The notes: generated by a model not told the origin, from the sequence alone. A stretch of DNA of 53,264 bases from Hyphomicrobiales bacterium (GCA_003577315.1 QEVK01000026.1:1-53264); one strand, 5' to 3'. Counted from the first letter of the stretch, positions 33,564-46,315 are shown. Made by a program: numbers and translations.

Positions 33564-34406
33564 GTGAAGCTCATACGTTTCGGTGCGGCTGGCGAGGAAC
33601 GGCCCGGAGTGATCGACGCGGGCGGGACGATCCGCGACGTCTCCTCGCTGGTGCCCGACTTCACGCCGGAGACGGTGTCGCCGGCGCTGGTGGAGAGGCT
33701 CGGCCGCGCCGACCTCGCCACCCTGCCCGCCGCGCCCGCCGGCGCGCGCATCGGCGCGCCGCTCAGCCGCGTCGGCCATTTCATCGCCATCGGCCTCAAC
33801 TATGCCGAGCATGCGGCCGAGACGGGCGCCGCGGTTCCGAAGGAGCCGGTCGTGTTCTCCAAGGCGCCGAGCTCGCTTTGCGGCCCCGACGACGATGTCC
33901 TTCTGCCGCGCGGTTCGCACAAGCTCGACTGGGAGGTCGAGCTCGCGGTGGTGATCGGCCGGCGCTGCGACTATGTCGAGGAGGCGGACGCGCTCTCCCA
34001 CGTCCTCGGCTACGCGCTGTGCAACGATTTCTCGGAACGGGAATACCAGAAGGAGCGCGCCGGCCAGTGGATCAAGGGCAAGAGCGCGCCGACCTTCGGC
34101 CCGCTCGGCCCCTTCATCGCCACCGCCGACGAGATCGCCGACCCGCAGGCGCTGTCCATGTTCCTCGACGTCAACGGCGAGCGCCGGCAGACCGGCAGCA
34201 CGGCGACGATGATCTTTCCCGTCGCCCATCTCGTTTCCTACCTGTCGCGCTTCATGGTGCTGGAGCCGGGCGACGTCATCACCACCGGCACCCCGCCCGG
34301 CGTCGGGCTCGGCATGTCGCCGCCGCAGTTCCTGCGCGCCGGCGACGAGGTCCGGCTCGGCATGGAGGGGCTCGGAGAACAGCGGCACCGGGTCGTGGCG
34401 CGCTGA
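33564..34406 (+). CDS. Fumarylacetoacetate hydrolase family protein (ureidoglycolate lyase-like)
   Basis: 280-residue FAH-fold enzyme. The metal-binding glutamates are in DWEVELAVVIG with the preceding segment CGPDDDVLLPRG. The lid and substrate region is GLNYAEHAAETG, and the C-terminal GDVITTGTPPGVGLGMSPP is characteristic. Closest in my memory are rhizobial proteins labelled ureidoglycolate lyase or 2,4-diketo-3-deoxy-L-fuconate hydrolase. No purine or fucose pathway genes are nearby, so the substrate is open. The GTG at 33564 is chosen because AGGGAAG lies 7 nt upstream and homologues start with (M)KLIRFG. Confidence 0.88.
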   Translation: MKLIRFGAAGEERPGVIDAGGTIRDVSSLVPDFTPETVSPALVERLGRADLATLPAAPAGARIGAPLSRVGHFIAIGLNYAEHAAETGAAVPKEPVVFSKAPSSLCGPDDDVLLPRGSHKLDWEVELAVVIGRRCDYVEEADALSHVLGYALCNDFSEREYQKERAGQWIKGKSAPTFGPLGPFIATADEIADPQALSMFLDVNGERRQTGSTATMIFPVAHLVSYLSRFMVLEPGDVITTGTPPGVGLGMSPPQFLRAGDEVRLGMEGLGEQRHRVVAR

Positions 34407-34444
34407 GCGGCGGCGCCGCGGCGACGGGAAAGGTCGGGCGGGTG

Positions 34445-35428
34445 ATGGAGGAGCGGCAAACCGGCCTGCGCAGCGTCGCCGTGGCGGTCTGCACGCGCGG
34501 CAGGCCCGAAATGCTGCGCGCCGCGCTGCGCTCGCTCGCGGCCCTCGATCTGCCGGGCATCGACTGCCGCTTCATCGTCGTGGAGAACAACGACGTCCAG
34601 ACGGTCGCCCCGGTCGTCGCGGAACTGGCCGATGCGGTCGGCCCCGACCGCGTCGCCTTGCGCCTGGAGCCACGGCTCGGCATCGCGTCGGCCCGCAACA
34701 ACGCGCTCGACGCCGCGCTCGCCATGGGCGTCGATGCGCTGGCCTTCATCGACGACGACGAGGTGGCCGAGCCGCGATGGCTCGCCGAGCTAGTGGGCGA
34801 GGCCAACCGGCGCGGGCTCGATCTCGTCGGCGGGCCGGTGGGGCTCCAGCCGGCCCCGCCCGACGCCACGGCCGCCGAACGCATGGTCTGGCGCGGCCTC
34901 GCCGCGCGTTGCCGCGACAACGAGGCAAGGGGGCGGCGCCTTGCCGCGCGCGGCCGCGACGACCGCGTCACCGTCACCACCGGCAACTGGCTCGCCGACC
35001 TCGGCTTCATCCGGCGCACGGGGCTGCGCTTCGACGAGACGCTCGTGCTGTCGGGCGGCGAGGACACGGCCTTCTTCCGGGCGCTGCGCAAGGCGGGCGG
35101 CCGGACCGGCTGGACGCCCGACGCCGTCGCCTCCGAAAGCTGGCCGCGCGAGCGGCTGACGCTCGCCTACCAGTTCCGCCGGGCCCGCGACCAGGCGCTG
35201 GCGCGCCATCGCGCCAAATATCCGAAGGCCGACCCCGGCGCGGCGGCCGCCTCCGTCGGGATCGTGCTGTTCAAGGTCGTGGGCGGCGGCGTGCGTGCGC
35301 TTCAGTCGGTCTTCGACGGCGGCGCCTCGCTGGTGCGCGCCGCCCGCGCCTTCGGCGCGGCCGCCGGCATCATCGGCGCGCTGCACGGCCGCCGCTCACG
35401 CCATTACGAGACGGTCTCGGGGCGCTGA
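34445..35428 (+). CDS. Family 2 glycosyltransferase
   Basis: 327-residue GT-A fold glycosyltransferase. It has an N-terminal VAVCTRGRPEML nucleotide-binding strand, an acidic metal-binding stretch FIDDDEVAEPRWL, and an acceptor region with SGGEDTAFFRALRKAGG. Two weakly hydrophobic helices near the C-terminus may attach it to the membrane. Rhizobial relatives work in exopolysaccharide or LPS assembly; donor and acceptor are not predictable. It overlaps the convergent O-antigen ligase/polymerase gene by 25 bp (35404-35428). GTG at 34442 is an alternative start. Confidence 0.88.
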   Translation: MEERQTGLRSVAVAVCTRGRPEMLRAALRSLAALDLPGIDCRFIVVENNDVQTVAPVVAELADAVGPDRVALRLEPRLGIASARNNALDAALAMGVDALAFIDDDEVAEPRWLAELVGEANRRGLDLVGGPVGLQPAPPDATAAERMVWRGLAARCRDNEARGRRLAARGRDDRVTVTTGNWLADLGFIRRTGLRFDETLVLSGGEDTAFFRALRKAGGRTGWTPDAVASESWPRERLTLAYQFRRARDQALARHRAKYPKADPGAAAASVGIVLFKVVGGGVRALQSVFDGGASLVRAARAFGAAAGIIGALHGRRSRHYETVSGR

Positions 35429-36765
35429 CATATGTCGCCGTAGCGGCCGCCCGGCGCCAGCCACATGAGCATGCCGAGACAGACGCCGAAGTGCAGCGCG
35501 GTGGAGGCGTGGCCGTAGAAGGTCTGGGTCAGCCCGTAGATCGCATAGGAACCGCCCGCCCACAGGATCGCGAGCCCCTTGACGCGCTCGGCCGGGTCGA
35601 GCGCCATGCGCAGGCCGACGAGGGACGCCACGGCGAGCGGCGCGAAGAACAGCACCGCGCCCAGAAGGCCCATCTTCATCGTCATGTCGAGATACTGGTT
35701 GTGGACGTTGCTGAACTCGTAGAGCACGGAATCGGCCGGCACTCCCAGCTCCGGCCGGCGCAGCACGTCCGGGAACGAGTCGATCCCGTGCCCGAGAAGC
35801 GGAGCCTCGCGGATCAGATCGAACGCGAGTATCCAGAGCTGGAGGCGGATGCCGACCGAATCGTCCCGGAATCTCGGCGTCTCCGCCCCCTCGACATCGA
35901 TGCCCGCCTCCTGATGCTCCGTCGCGCCGGCCGTGGAGAGAAAGTCGAGCAGCATCGGCCCCGCCCCCTGGTCGCGCTCGAACAGGAGGAGGGCCGCCGC
36001 CAGCCACGCGGCGAGAGCCAGGACGGCGACGGCAACGACCAGCCATCGCGTCATCCGCCCGAACAGCGCGATCATCATCAGGGGAAGCAGGAGCAGGAAG
36101 CCGATCAGCGTGCCGCGCGTGCCGGTCAGGAAAACGGCGAAGAGGCCGAGCCCGATCACCAGCGCGAGCAGGCCGAGCATGGCCCACGACCGGCGCGGGT
36201 CGATGCGCGCGGCCATGGCGATCGCCACCAGCCCGACCGAGGTGAGCAGCATCTCCGAGAAGGGAATCGGGTTGGTGACGCCATGGGCGCGCGCGACCGA
36301 GAGGCCGAACGCCGAAAAATCCACGCCCTGATAGACCGCGACCGCGACGGCGACGGCCGCGTGGGCCGCCGCCACGAGCGCAACGAAGTCGAACAGCCTG
36401 TCGCGCGAGAAGCCGAACAGCGCCAGGAAGGTGAAGCCGTTGAGCAGCCCGAGGCCGATGCGCGACACCTGATCGATGTTGCTGGTCGAGGCGGAGAAGA
36501 CGACGACATGGGCGACGACCAGCGCGAAGAAGGCGAGGTAGAAGCCGAGATAGAGCCGCACCGCCGGAGGAACCACGATCTGCGTGCGCGGAAGCCGCCA
36601 CAGGAGATACAGGCCGAGGACGAGCGAGACGATGTAGAACGCGCCCGCCATCTTCAGGCTGCCGAGCAGCGCCATCCCCACGACGAAAAGCAGCGCGCAG
36701 GCGACCACGGCGCGCGGCGACACGTTGCGCAGCCGCGGCAGGTCGAAATAGTGCGTCGAAGACAT
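35404..36765 (-). CDS. O-antigen ligase/polymerase family membrane protein
   Basis: 453-residue integral membrane protein with about 11-12 predicted helices and one large periplasmic loop (about residues 265-345) before SNVHNQYLDMTMKMG. This is the pattern of the Wzy/WaaL family (PF04932), which polymerises O-units or joins O-antigen/exopolysaccharide to lipid A core. The loop ends with LLGHGIDSFPDVLRR, typical of the family. The two roles cannot be separated by sequence. Together with the neighbouring glycosyltransferase it suggests a surface polysaccharide function. Confidence 0.87.
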   Translation of the reverse strand: MSSTHYFDLPRLRNVSPRAVVACALLFVVGMALLGSLKMAGAFYIVSLVLGLYLLWRLPRTQIVVPPAVRLYLGFYLAFFALVVAHVVVFSASTSNIDQVSRIGLGLLNGFTFLALFGFSRDRLFDFVALVAAAHAAVAVAVAVYQGVDFSAFGLSVARAHGVTNPIPFSEMLLTSVGLVAIAMAARIDPRRSWAMLGLLALVIGLGLFAVFLTGTRGTLIGFLLLLPLMMIALFGRMTRWLVVAVAVLALAAWLAAALLLFERDQGAGPMLLDFLSTAGATEHQEAGIDVEGAETPRFRDDSVGIRLQLWILAFDLIREAPLLGHGIDSFPDVLRRPELGVPADSVLYEFSNVHNQYLDMTMKMGLLGAVLFFAPLAVASLVGLRMALDPAERVKGLAILWAGGSYAIYGLTQTFYGHASTALHFGVCLGMLMWLAPGGRYGDICQRPETVS

Positions 36766-36934
36766 GCGCGATATGGCCCTTCCGTCGCCCCGTTCGGTCG
36801 TCGCGGGTCTATAGTCGAACGAATGGGACGAAACAAGGAAACCCGCCCCGCGCCGGGCTGCCGGCCGTTTCGGTCTGGCCTGTCCGCCGGACCGTGCTAG
36901 AAGACTGATTCAGGCAAGCGGGAGGGCGAGAGCG

Positions 36935-39250
<2,316 letters not shown>

Positions 39251-39285
39251 ACAGGCGGTTAACCGCGCCGTGCTATGGCTCCACC

Positions 39286-40425
39286 ATGGCAACGGGCGGC
39301 ATCCTCGATCGGATCGGGCGCACGGCACGGCAGGCTTTCGCCGTCGCGCTGCTGGCGGCCTTCGTGCCGGATGCCGCCGCGGAGCCCGCAACGCGCGTCT
39401 GCCGCCAGCTCGAAGCCCAGCTTGCGGCGCTGCCGGCCGGCGGGCGGGCCTCGCCGGCGCAGGTGAAGCGCTACGACGACGCCATCGAGCGCCAGCGCGA
39501 CCAGATCGCCAGGGCCCGCGCGCAGGCGCGGCGGGCCGGCTGCGGCTTCGCCGTCATGGGCGGGGCGGTCGCCTTCTGCGGCGAGCTCAACGCCACGCTG
39601 GCGCGCATGGACAGGAACCTGTCGCAGTTGCAGCGCAAGCGCGCGCAGCTTGCCGGAAGCGGCGATGGAAGGCGCGAGCGCGCCCGCATCATGACCGCGC
39701 TCGACGTCAACGATTGCCGCGCGCCGACGCGGGCCGCGCCGCCGGCGCAAGTGCGGTCCGGCACGGCCGCCTTCCCCGCCGCGCCGCGCGCCGGCAGCCT
39801 CTCCGGCAATTTCCGCACCTTGTGCGTGCGCACCTGCGACGGCTACTACTTCCCGATCTCATGGTCGGTGTCGCAGGCCGCGTTCGAGCGCGACGGCAAG
39901 GCGTGCCAGGCCATGTGCCCGGGCACGCAGGTCGAGCTGCACTATCACCGCGTCTCGGGCGAGGAGCCGCAGGACATGGTCTCGGCCGCCACCGGCCTGC
40001 CCTATCGCGAGATGGACACGGCCTTCCTCTACAAGAAGCCGGGGGCGTCGGTTCCGGCGGGCTGCGGCTGCGGCGCGGCCGCGCAGGCCGTGCGCGGCTT
40101 CCAGACCATCGGCGGCGACTACGAAAGCAACGAGGCCGCGGCCGGCCAGGACGCGCGGGCGGGCGATGCGACGCTGACGGCGGCCATCCCGCAGCCTTCG
40201 GCCCGGCCGGACCCGGCCGAGGATCCCGAGACGCTGGCGACCCGCGAGGGCGGGCTCGACGCGGCGGCGCTCAAGCGGCTGGCGACGCCGATGCCGGCGG
40301 CAAGGACCGACAAACCGGGCGAACGGCCTGCGGACCGCCAGGTCAGGGTCGTCGGGCCAGCGTTCCTTCCCGACCCAGAAGCGGCAGCAGATCGGCAAGC
40401 TCCGGCCCCCGCTCGCGCCCGGTAA
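39286..40425 (+). CDS. DUF2865 secreted protein
   Basis: 379-residue exported protein with a signal peptide at about residues 1-29 (ending VPDAAAEPA). A coiled-coil, cysteine-bearing region (about 35-135) follows. The DUF2865 core is at about 165-270 with [36 protein letters not shown] and GCGCG. The C-terminal 100 residues are Pro/Ala-rich and variable. Six or more cysteines suggest disulfides in the periplasm. Function is unknown. The last 83 bp overlap the convergent gltX gene, so the tail is constrained by two reading frames. Confidence 0.85.
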   Translation: MATGGILDRIGRTARQAFAVALLAAFVPDAAAEPATRVCRQLEAQLAALPAGGRASPAQVKRYDDAIERQRDQIARARAQARRAGCGFAVMGGAVAFCGELNATLARMDRNLSQLQRKRAQLAGSGDGRRERARIMTALDVNDCRAPTRAAPPAQVRSGTAAFPAAPRAGSLSGNFRTLCVRTCDGYYFPISWSVSQAAFERDGKACQAMCPGTQVELHYHRVSGEEPQDMVSAATGLPYREMDTAFLYKKPGASVPAGCGCGAAAQAVRGFQTIGGDYESNEAAAGQDARAGDATLTAAIPQPSARPDPAEDPETLATREGGLDAAALKRLATPMPAARTDKPGERPADRQVRVVGPAFLPDPEAAADRQAPAPARAR

Positions 40426-41716
40426 GCGCAAGCCGCAGCGGCATGAACAGCGCCCTGCCCTTGCGGCCGGTCGCCGCCTTCACGCGGTCGGTCCACAGCT
40501 TCCATGTCGTGGCGTCCCACGGTTCGGGCGGCAGCGCGTCGAAGGCGGCGGACACGAAGGCGGCATCCTCTGCCGACAATGCCGGCTTCTCCCGCGGGCC
40601 TTCGCGCACGATCCGCCACCACGGCCCGGCGTCGGCCACGCGGTCGAGATTGCCGCGCACGGCGAGCCAGAAGGGCTCGGCCTTGTCGCCCGCGATGCCG
40701 AGGGCGGCGAGCCGTTCCTCGGCCTCGACGAACGGCATGGCGTGAACCAGCGTCCGGTTGAGCGCGGCAAGCTCGGCGGGGTCGAACTTCGCGGCCGATT
40801 TCGAGGTCGCGGCCGGGTCGAAGCGTTCGGCGAGCGCGTCCATCGAGCGCGCGGCCGACACGCTTTCCGACGTTCCGATCAGGACGGCGAGCGAGGCGAC
40901 CGCCATCGGCTCGATGCCCTCCCCGGCGAGGCTCATGATCGACAGCGCGCCGCTGCGCTTCGACAGGCCCTCGCCCGACACGGCGGTGAGCAGGTTGTGG
41001 TGGCCGAAGGCCGGCGGCGCAGCCTGAAGCGCCCTGAACAGCGCGATCTGCGCGCCGGTGTTGGTCACGTGGTCGTCGCCGCGGATGACGTGGCTGATGC
41101 CAAGCTCGATGTCGTCCACCACCGAGGGCAGCGTGTAGAGGTAGGAGCCGTCCTCGCGCACCAGCACCGGATCGGACATCGACGCCAGATCGACCGTCTG
41201 CGGCCCGCGCACGAGATCGTCCCAGTGCACCTCGGTGCGCACCGGCGAGAACGGGTCGTCGGAGAAATTCGGCAGCAGGAAGCGCCAGTGCGGCCTGCGC
41301 CCCTCGGCCTCCCGGGCCGCCTTCTCTTCCTGCGTCAGCCTCAGCGCCTCGCGGCCGTAGACCGGCGGCAGCCGGCGCGACAGCCTGATCTTGCGGCGGC
41401 GCTCCAGCTCCTCGGCGGTCTCCCAGCAGGGATAGAGCAGGCCGGCCGCCTTCAGCTTCTCCACCGCCGCGTCGTAGAGCGCGAAGCGGTCGGACTGGCG
41501 CACGGCCAGATCGGGCCGGATGCCGAGCCAGGCGAGGTCCTTCTCGATCTGGTCGGCATATTCCGCCTTCGAGCGCGCAACGTCGGTGTCGTCGAAGCGC
41601 AGGACGAAGCGGCCGCCGTGCTTTTTCGCGAACAGCCAGTTGAACAGCGCCGTGCGCGCATTGCCGATGTGGATGAAGCCGGTGGGCGACGGCGCGAAGC
41701 GGACGGTCACGCTCAT
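40343..41716 (-). CDS. gltX: Glutamyl-tRNA synthetase, second (GltX2-like) type
   Basis: 457-residue class I aminoacyl-tRNA synthetase. The HIGH-like motif is [14 protein letters not shown] and the KMSKS-like motif is [12 protein letters not shown]. The [27 protein letters not shown] segment and the HVIRGDDHV segment are typical. The [11 protein letters not shown] variant and the short length fit the second GluRS that many alphaproteobacteria carry beside the canonical one. In some species one copy preferentially makes Glu-tRNAGln for the GatCAB pathway. The canonical gltX is not in the window. It follows nadE by 16 bp in the same direction. Confidence 0.92.
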   Translation of the reverse strand: MSVTVRFAPSPTGFIHIGNARTALFNWLFAKKHGGRFVLRFDDTDVARSKAEYADQIEKDLAWLGIRPDLAVRQSDRFALYDAAVEKLKAAGLLYPCWETAEELERRRKIRLSRRLPPVYGREALRLTQEEKAAREAEGRRPHWRFLLPNFSDDPFSPVRTEVHWDDLVRGPQTVDLASMSDPVLVREDGSYLYTLPSVVDDIELGISHVIRGDDHVTNTGAQIALFRALQAAPPAFGHHNLLTAVSGEGLSKRSGALSIMSLAGEGIEPMAVASLAVLIGTSESVSAARSMDALAERFDPAATSKSAAKFDPAELAALNRTLVHAMPFVEAEERLAALGIAGDKAEPFWLAVRGNLDRVADAGPWWRIVREGPREKPALSAEDAAFVSAAFDALPPEPWDATTWKLWTDRVKAATGRKGRALFMPLRLALTGRERGPELADLLPLLGREGTLARRP

Positions 41717-41732
41717 ATGTGCATCTTCCGGC

Positions 41733-43415
41733 TCATGTCCTGTCGCGAAAACGGTTGGTGATGGGATAGCGGCGGTCGCGGCCGAAGTTCTTCTTCGTGA
41801 TCTTGACGCCGGGGGCGGCCTGCCGGCGCTTGTATTCGGCGATGTAGAGCAGGTGCTCGACCCGGTGCACCGTGCCGCGGTCGTGGCCGCGCGCGACGAT
41901 GTCGTCCACGCCCATCTCGCCCTCGACCAGACATTCGAGGATGTCGTCGAGCACCGGATAGGGAGGCAGCGAATCCTGGTCGGTCTGGTCGGGCCGCAGC
42001 TCGGCCGAGGGCGCCTTGTCGATGATGTTTCGCGGGATCACCACGCCGCCGGGGCCGAGCGCGCCCTGCGGCACGTTTTCGTTCCTCCAGCGCGACAGCG
42101 CGTAGACCTGCATCTTGTAGAGGTCCTTGATCGGGTTGAAGCCGCCGTTCATGTCGCCGTAGAGCGTGGCGTAGCCGACCGACATCTCGCTCTTGTTGCC
42201 GGTGGTCACGACCATCGAGCCGAAGCGGTTGGAGATCGCCATCAGGATGGTGCCGCGCGCGCGCGATTGCAGGTTCTCCGCCGTCACGCCCTCGACCTCG
42301 CCCTGGAACAGCGGCGCGAGCGCCGAGAAGAAGCCCTCGACCGGCTCGAAGATCGGCACGATGTCGTAGCGCACGCCGAGCGCGTCGGCGCAATCCTGCG
42401 CGTCCTTGAGCGATTCCGGCGAGGTGTAGCGATAGGGCATCATCACGCAGCGCACGCGCGCCGCCCCCAGCGCGTCGACGGCAAGCGCCGCGCAGATCGC
42501 CGAGTCGATGCCGCCGGACAAGCCCAGCACCACGTCGCGAAAACCGTTCTTGTCGACATAGTCGCGCAGGCCGAGCATGCAGGCGCGGTAGTCGGCCTCC
42601 TCCGTCTCCGGCACGACGGCGAGCGGCCCCTCGACGCAGCGCCAGCCTTCCCCCTCGCGCTTCCATGCGCTCAGCGCGACCGCCGCCTCGAACTGCGGCA
42701 TCTGGAAGGCGAGCGAGCGGTCGGCATTGATCGCGAAGGAGGCGCCGTCGAAGACGAGCTCGTCCTGCCCGCCGAGCTGGTTGGCGTAAAGGATCGGCAG
42801 GCCGCTCTCGATCGCCTGGCGGACGACGACCTGCTGGCGCACGTCGACCTTGCCGCGATGATAGGGCGAGCCGTTGGGCACCAGCAGAAGCTCGGCCCCG
42901 CTCTCGGCCAGCGTCTCGCAGACGCCGAGGTCGCCCCAGACGTCCTCGCAGATCGGCAGGCCGAGGCGCACACCGCGGAAATTGACCGGGCCCGGCATGT
43001 CCGGCCCCGTCTGGAACACGCGCTTTTCGTCGAACTCGCCGTAGTTCGGCAGGTCGAGCTTGTAGCGCTCGGCGATCTGCCGACCGCCGTCGAGCACGAC
43101 GACGGAATTGTGCAGGCCGCTCGGGCGGCGCAGCGGCGTGCCCACGACGACGCCCGGCCCGCCATCGGCGGTGTCGGCGGCAAGCTCGGCCACCGCGCGC
43201 TCGCAGGCCGCGACGAAGGCGGGCTTCAGCACGAGGTCCTCCGGCGGGTAGCCGGCGATGAACAGCTCGGTGAACAGCACGAGGTCGGCGCCGGCGGCCG
43301 CGGCCTCGGCGCGCGCGCGCCTGGCCATGGCGAGGTTGCCGGCGACGTCGCCGACGGTCGGATTCAGTTGCGCGACGGCAATGCGGAGGCTGTCGGGGGG
43401 AGCTGTTCTGGTCAT
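41733..43415 (-). CDS. nadE: Glutamine-dependent NAD+ synthase
   Basis: 560-residue two-domain enzyme making NAD from deamido-NAD, ATP and glutamine. The N-terminal nitrilase-type glutaminase domain (about 10-270) has its Glu-Lys-Cys triad in FTELFIAGY (Glu50), [15 protein letters not shown] and [10 protein letters not shown]. The synthetase domain begins at [18 protein letters not shown] (P-loop SGGxDS) and contains [18 protein letters not shown]. The ATG at 43415 fits the family N-terminus; open frame above it is antisense to the DUF1003 gene. It is operonic with gltX. Confidence 0.96.
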   Translation of the reverse strand: MTRTAPPDSLRIAVAQLNPTVGDVAGNLAMARRARAEAAAAGADLVLFTELFIAGYPPEDLVLKPAFVAACERAVAELAADTADGGPGVVVGTPLRRPSGLHNSVVVLDGGRQIAERYKLDLPNYGEFDEKRVFQTGPDMPGPVNFRGVRLGLPICEDVWGDLGVCETLAESGAELLLVPNGSPYHRGKVDVRQQVVVRQAIESGLPILYANQLGGQDELVFDGASFAINADRSLAFQMPQFEAAVALSAWKREGEGWRCVEGPLAVVPETEEADYRACMLGLRDYVDKNGFRDVVLGLSGGIDSAICAALAVDALGAARVRCVMMPYRYTSPESLKDAQDCADALGVRYDIVPIFEPVEGFFSALAPLFQGEVEGVTAENLQSRARGTILMAISNRFGSMVVTTGNKSEMSVGYATLYGDMNGGFNPIKDLYKMQVYALSRWRNENVPQGALGPGGVVIPRNIIDKAPSAELRPDQTDQDSLPPYPVLDDILECLVEGEMGVDDIVARGHDRGTVHRVEHLLYIAEYKRRQAAPGVKITKKNFGRDRRYPITNRFRDRT

Positions 43416-43523
43416 GGCATGCGTGTAGCGCGGCCTTCGCCGGGCGGCAATGGCGTTGAGGCCGGCCCTTGCGCGCCGCCGGCACACGCGGAAAGATGCG
43501 GCGCGCCCTTGCGGAGGAACGAG

Positions 43524-44087
43524 ATGACGAAGACGGTGGACGAGCTTGCCTCTCGCTGGCTGCCGCGGGGCAGGCTCGGCGAGGCGGAGCACCGCGTGCT
43601 GCAAAGCGCGATCGACCGGCAGCCGGTGGCCCGCGACGTGCGCAGCGCCCGCGTCGCCACGGCCTCGCGCGGCGAAAGGCTGGCCGACGCCATCGCGCGC
43701 GTCGGCGGCTCGTGGGCCTTCATCCTGTGCTTCCTCGGCTTTCTCGTCCTGTGGGCGGGCGTGAACGTGTGGGTTCTGGCCGGCCGCGCCTTCGACCCCT
43801 ACCCCTTCGTGTTCCTCAATCTCCTGCTGTCGATGCTGGCGGCGGTGCAGGCGCCGGTCATCATGATGTCGCAGAACCGGCAGGCCGCGCACGACCGCGC
43901 CGACGCCGCCCACGACTACGAGGTGAACCTCAAGGCCGAGATCGAGATCATGGCGCTGCACGAGAAGATGGACGCGCTGCGCCACCGCGAGATCGTGGCC
44001 ATGCACGCCGAGGTGATGGCGATTTCGCAACGGCTCGCGCGTCTCGAGGCGATGGTGGAAAAGGGGCTGCCCGGCGACAGCGCGTGA
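43524..44087 (+). CDS. DUF1003 membrane protein
   Basis: 187-residue protein of the DUF1003 family. Two transmembrane helices lie at about residues 65-85 (WAFILCFLGFLVLWAGVNV) and 95-115 (FVFLNLLLSMLAAVQAPVIM). The family-typical SQNRQAAHDRADAAHDYEVNLKAE follows, then a short coiled coil. Function is unknown. GGAGG lies 7 nt before ATG 43524. It is divergent from nadE, with 108 bp between the starts. Confidence 0.9.
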   Translation: MTKTVDELASRWLPRGRLGEAEHRVLQSAIDRQPVARDVRSARVATASRGERLADAIARVGGSWAFILCFLGFLVLWAGVNVWVLAGRAFDPYPFVFLNLLLSMLAAVQAPVIMMSQNRQAAHDRADAAHDYEVNLKAEIEIMALHEKMDALRHREIVAMHAEVMAISQRLARLEAMVEKGLPGDSA

Positions 44088-44102
44088 CGGAGCGCGCGCG
44101 GA

Positions 44103-44828
44103 TCAGCGGACGTTGCGCCTCGCCGCCCGCGTGCGCAGCTCCTCCACCGGATTGTTCGCGCCGATGGAAAGCGCCAGGATGCGCGAGATGTGGAGGCGCG
44201 GCAGGCCGGTCTCGGCCGCCCAGTCGTTGAACTGCGCCTGGATCCTCGACAGATCCTTCTTCGAGGTCGGGTTCCGGGCGATGTCGAGGCCGGCGTCGCG
44301 CAGCGCCGCCACCACGTCGCTCCACAGGATGAAGGCGTCCCAGCCGAGCGAGCGCAGCAGGAACGGCCCGGTGTTGCCGCCGAGCCGGCTGCCGTTCCTG
44401 GCCAGATACGCCATCAGGCCGATCTGGTCGTCGGCCGGCCACCGGCTGAGGAAGCGGCCGAAGCCGCCATGCTCCTCCGACACGCGCGCCACGAAGGCGG
44501 CATTGTCGCGCACGGCGCGGATGTTCTGCGGATTGCGCACGATGCGGGCGTCGGAGGCGAGGTCGTGCCAGAAATCGTCGGGCTGGAACAGGAGCCGCTT
44601 CGGCTCGAAGCCGAGGAAGGCCTCCTCGAAGCCCGGCCATTTACTCTCGATGACGCTCCAGACGAAGCCGGCGGCGAAGATGCGCTGCGCGATCGCGGCA
44701 AGCACGCGGTCGTCCGGCACCCCGGCCACGGCCGCGTTGTCGGGCTTCGTCCCCAGCAGGGAGGCGAGCGCGGCCGCGCCGCCCTTGCGGGCTTCGGCGC
44801 GGGCGCGGATCTCGGAAAACGGCGTCAT
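44103..44828 (-). CDS. DNA-3-methyladenine glycosylase I-like protein lacking cysteines
   Basis: 241-residue helical protein related to Tag-type HhH glycosylases. The stretch AAGFVWSVIESKWPGFEEAFLGFEP and the DARIVRNPQNIRAVRDNAAFV segment match the Tag pattern with its invariant I-V-R-N. E. coli Tag binds a structural zinc with cysteines and histidines at its two ends; this protein contains no cysteine. It probably recognises alkylated or otherwise damaged bases, but activity is not assured. The ATG at 44828 is preferred because earlier in-frame codons cover the GC-rich spacer after the DAHP synthase gene, 63 bp upstream on the same strand. Confidence 0.8.
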   Translation of the reverse strand: MTPFSEIRARAEARKGGAAALASLLGTKPDNAAVAGVPDDRVLAAIAQRIFAAGFVWSVIESKWPGFEEAFLGFEPKRLLFQPDDFWHDLASDARIVRNPQNIRAVRDNAAFVARVSEEHGGFGRFLSRWPADDQIGLMAYLARNGSRLGGNTGPFLLRSLGWDAFILWSDVVAALRDAGLDIARNPTSKKDLSRIQAQFNDWAAETGLPRLHISRILALSIGANNPVEELRTRAARRNVR

Positions 44829-44891
44829 GGCCCCACCCCCCCGTGGCCCCATCCCCCAAGGCCCTGCCTTCAGGGCGTCGGCCGTGGCCAC

Positions 44892-46274
44892 CTACCAGCC
44901 GTTCGCCACCTTCTTCCGCGGCTGCCCGGCCCTGCCCTTCTTCAGCAGGTCCGAGACCAGGAAGGCAAGCTCCACCGCCTGATCGGCGTTGAGGCGCGGG
45001 TCGCAATGGGTGTGGTAGCGGTCCTGCAACTCCTCGTCGCGGATGGCGCGCGCGCCGCCGGTGCATTCGGTGACGTTCTTGCCCGTCATCTCGACATGGA
45101 TGCCGCCCGGATGCGTGCCCTCGGCCTGATGCACCTCGAAGAAGGACTGCACCTCCTTGAGGATGCGGTCGAACGGCCGGGTCTTGTAGCCCGCCGCCGT
45201 GATGGTGTTGCCGTGCATGGGATCGCACGACCACACCACCTTGCGGCCCTCGCGCTCGACGGCGCGGATCAGCTTCGGCAGGTGCTCGCCGACCTTGTCG
45301 GAGCCGAAGCGGGCGATCAGCGTCAGCCGGCCCGGCTCGTTCTCCGGGTTGAGCAGGTCGATCAGCCGGATCAGCCCGTCCGCCTCCAGCGAGGGGCCGC
45401 ACTTCAGGCCGAGCGGGTTCTTGATGCCGCGGCAGTATTCGACATGGGCGTGGTCGGGCTGGCGGGTGCGGTCGCCGATCCAGATCATGTGGCCGGAGGT
45501 GGCGTACCAGTCGCCGGAGGTGGAGTCGACGCGCGTCAGCGCCTCCTCGTAGCCCAGAAGCAGCGCCTCGTGGCTGGTGTAGAAATCGGTCTCGCGAAGC
45601 GCGGCATGGGTCTCCGAGGTGATGCCGACGGCGCGCATGAAGTCGATGGTCTCGGTGATGCGCGACGCCAGCGCCTCGTAGCGGCCGGCCTGCGGGCTGT
45701 CGGCCACGAAGCCCAGCATCCACTTGTGTACGTTCTCCAGGCTGGCATAGCCGCCCTGCGCGAAGGCGCGCAGCAGGTTCAGCGTCGCCGCCGCCTGGCG
45801 GTAGGCCATGCGCTGGCGCGCCGGGTCCGGCACGCGCGACTTCTCGTCGAACTCGATGCCGTTGATGATGTCGCCCCGGTAGGACGGCAGCGCGACGCCG
45901 TCCTTGGTCTCGGTGTCGGACGAGCGCGGCTTGGCGAACTGGCCGGCGATGCGGCCGACCTTCACCACCGGCTGCGCGCCGGCATAGGTCAGCACCACCG
46001 CCATCTGCAGGAAGACGCGGAAGAAGTCGCGGATGTTGTCGGCGCCGTGCTCGACGAAGCTCTCGGCGCAGTCGCCGCCCTGGAGCAGGAACGCCTCGCC
46101 GCTGGCGACGGCGGCGAGCTGGCGCTTCAACTTGCGCGCCTCGCCGGCAAAGACCAGCGGCGGATAGGTGGCGAGCTGACGCTCGGTCTCGGCGAGCGCC
46201 TCCGCGTCCGGATAGGCCGGAACCTGCTGGATCGGCTTGCCTCTCCACGAACTCGGGGACCATTTCGTCGTCAT
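44892..46274 (-). CDS. aroG: Class II 3-deoxy-D-arabino-heptulosonate 7-phosphate synthase
   Basis: 460-residue plant-type (class II) DAHP synthase, which condenses phosphoenolpyruvate and erythrose-4-phosphate at the entry to the shikimate pathway. It has the N-terminal [19 protein letters not shown] and metal/substrate segments [11 protein letters not shown] and [13 protein letters not shown]. Later come [25 protein letters not shown] and [11 protein letters not shown], which carries a metal-ligand region. Length is typical. The start at 46274 (MTTKWSP) matches the family. Confidence 0.95.
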   Translation of the reverse strand: MTTKWSPSSWRGKPIQQVPAYPDAEALAETERQLATYPPLVFAGEARKLKRQLAAVASGEAFLLQGGDCAESFVEHGADNIRDFFRVFLQMAVVLTYAGAQPVVKVGRIAGQFAKPRSSDTETKDGVALPSYRGDIINGIEFDEKSRVPDPARQRMAYRQAAATLNLLRAFAQGGYASLENVHKWMLGFVADSPQAGRYEALASRITETIDFMRAVGITSETHAALRETDFYTSHEALLLGYEEALTRVDSTSGDWYATSGHMIWIGDRTRQPDHAHVEYCRGIKNPLGLKCGPSLEADGLIRLIDLLNPENEPGRLTLIARFGSDKVGEHLPKLIRAVEREGRKVVWSCDPMHGNTITAAGYKTRPFDRILKEVQSFFEVHQAEGTHPGGIHVEMTGKNVTECTGGARAIRDEELQDRYHTHCDPRLNADQAVELAFLVSDLLKKGRAGQPRKKVANGW

Positions 46275-46296
46275 CGTCGCACCATTCACGTCACAG

Positions 46297-46315
46297 GCGG
46301 GCTGCCTTCGCCCGC
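46297..46315. promoter_or_regulatory. GC-rich hairpin in the DAHP synthase 5' leader
   Basis: A perfect 6-bp stem GCGGGC/GCCCGC with a 7-nt loop lies 22-41 bp upstream of the aroG start, in what would be its mRNA leader. No leader peptide rich in aromatic codons is convincing, so attenuation is not claimed. The rest of 46316-46490 shows nothing I can name. Confidence 0.3.
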
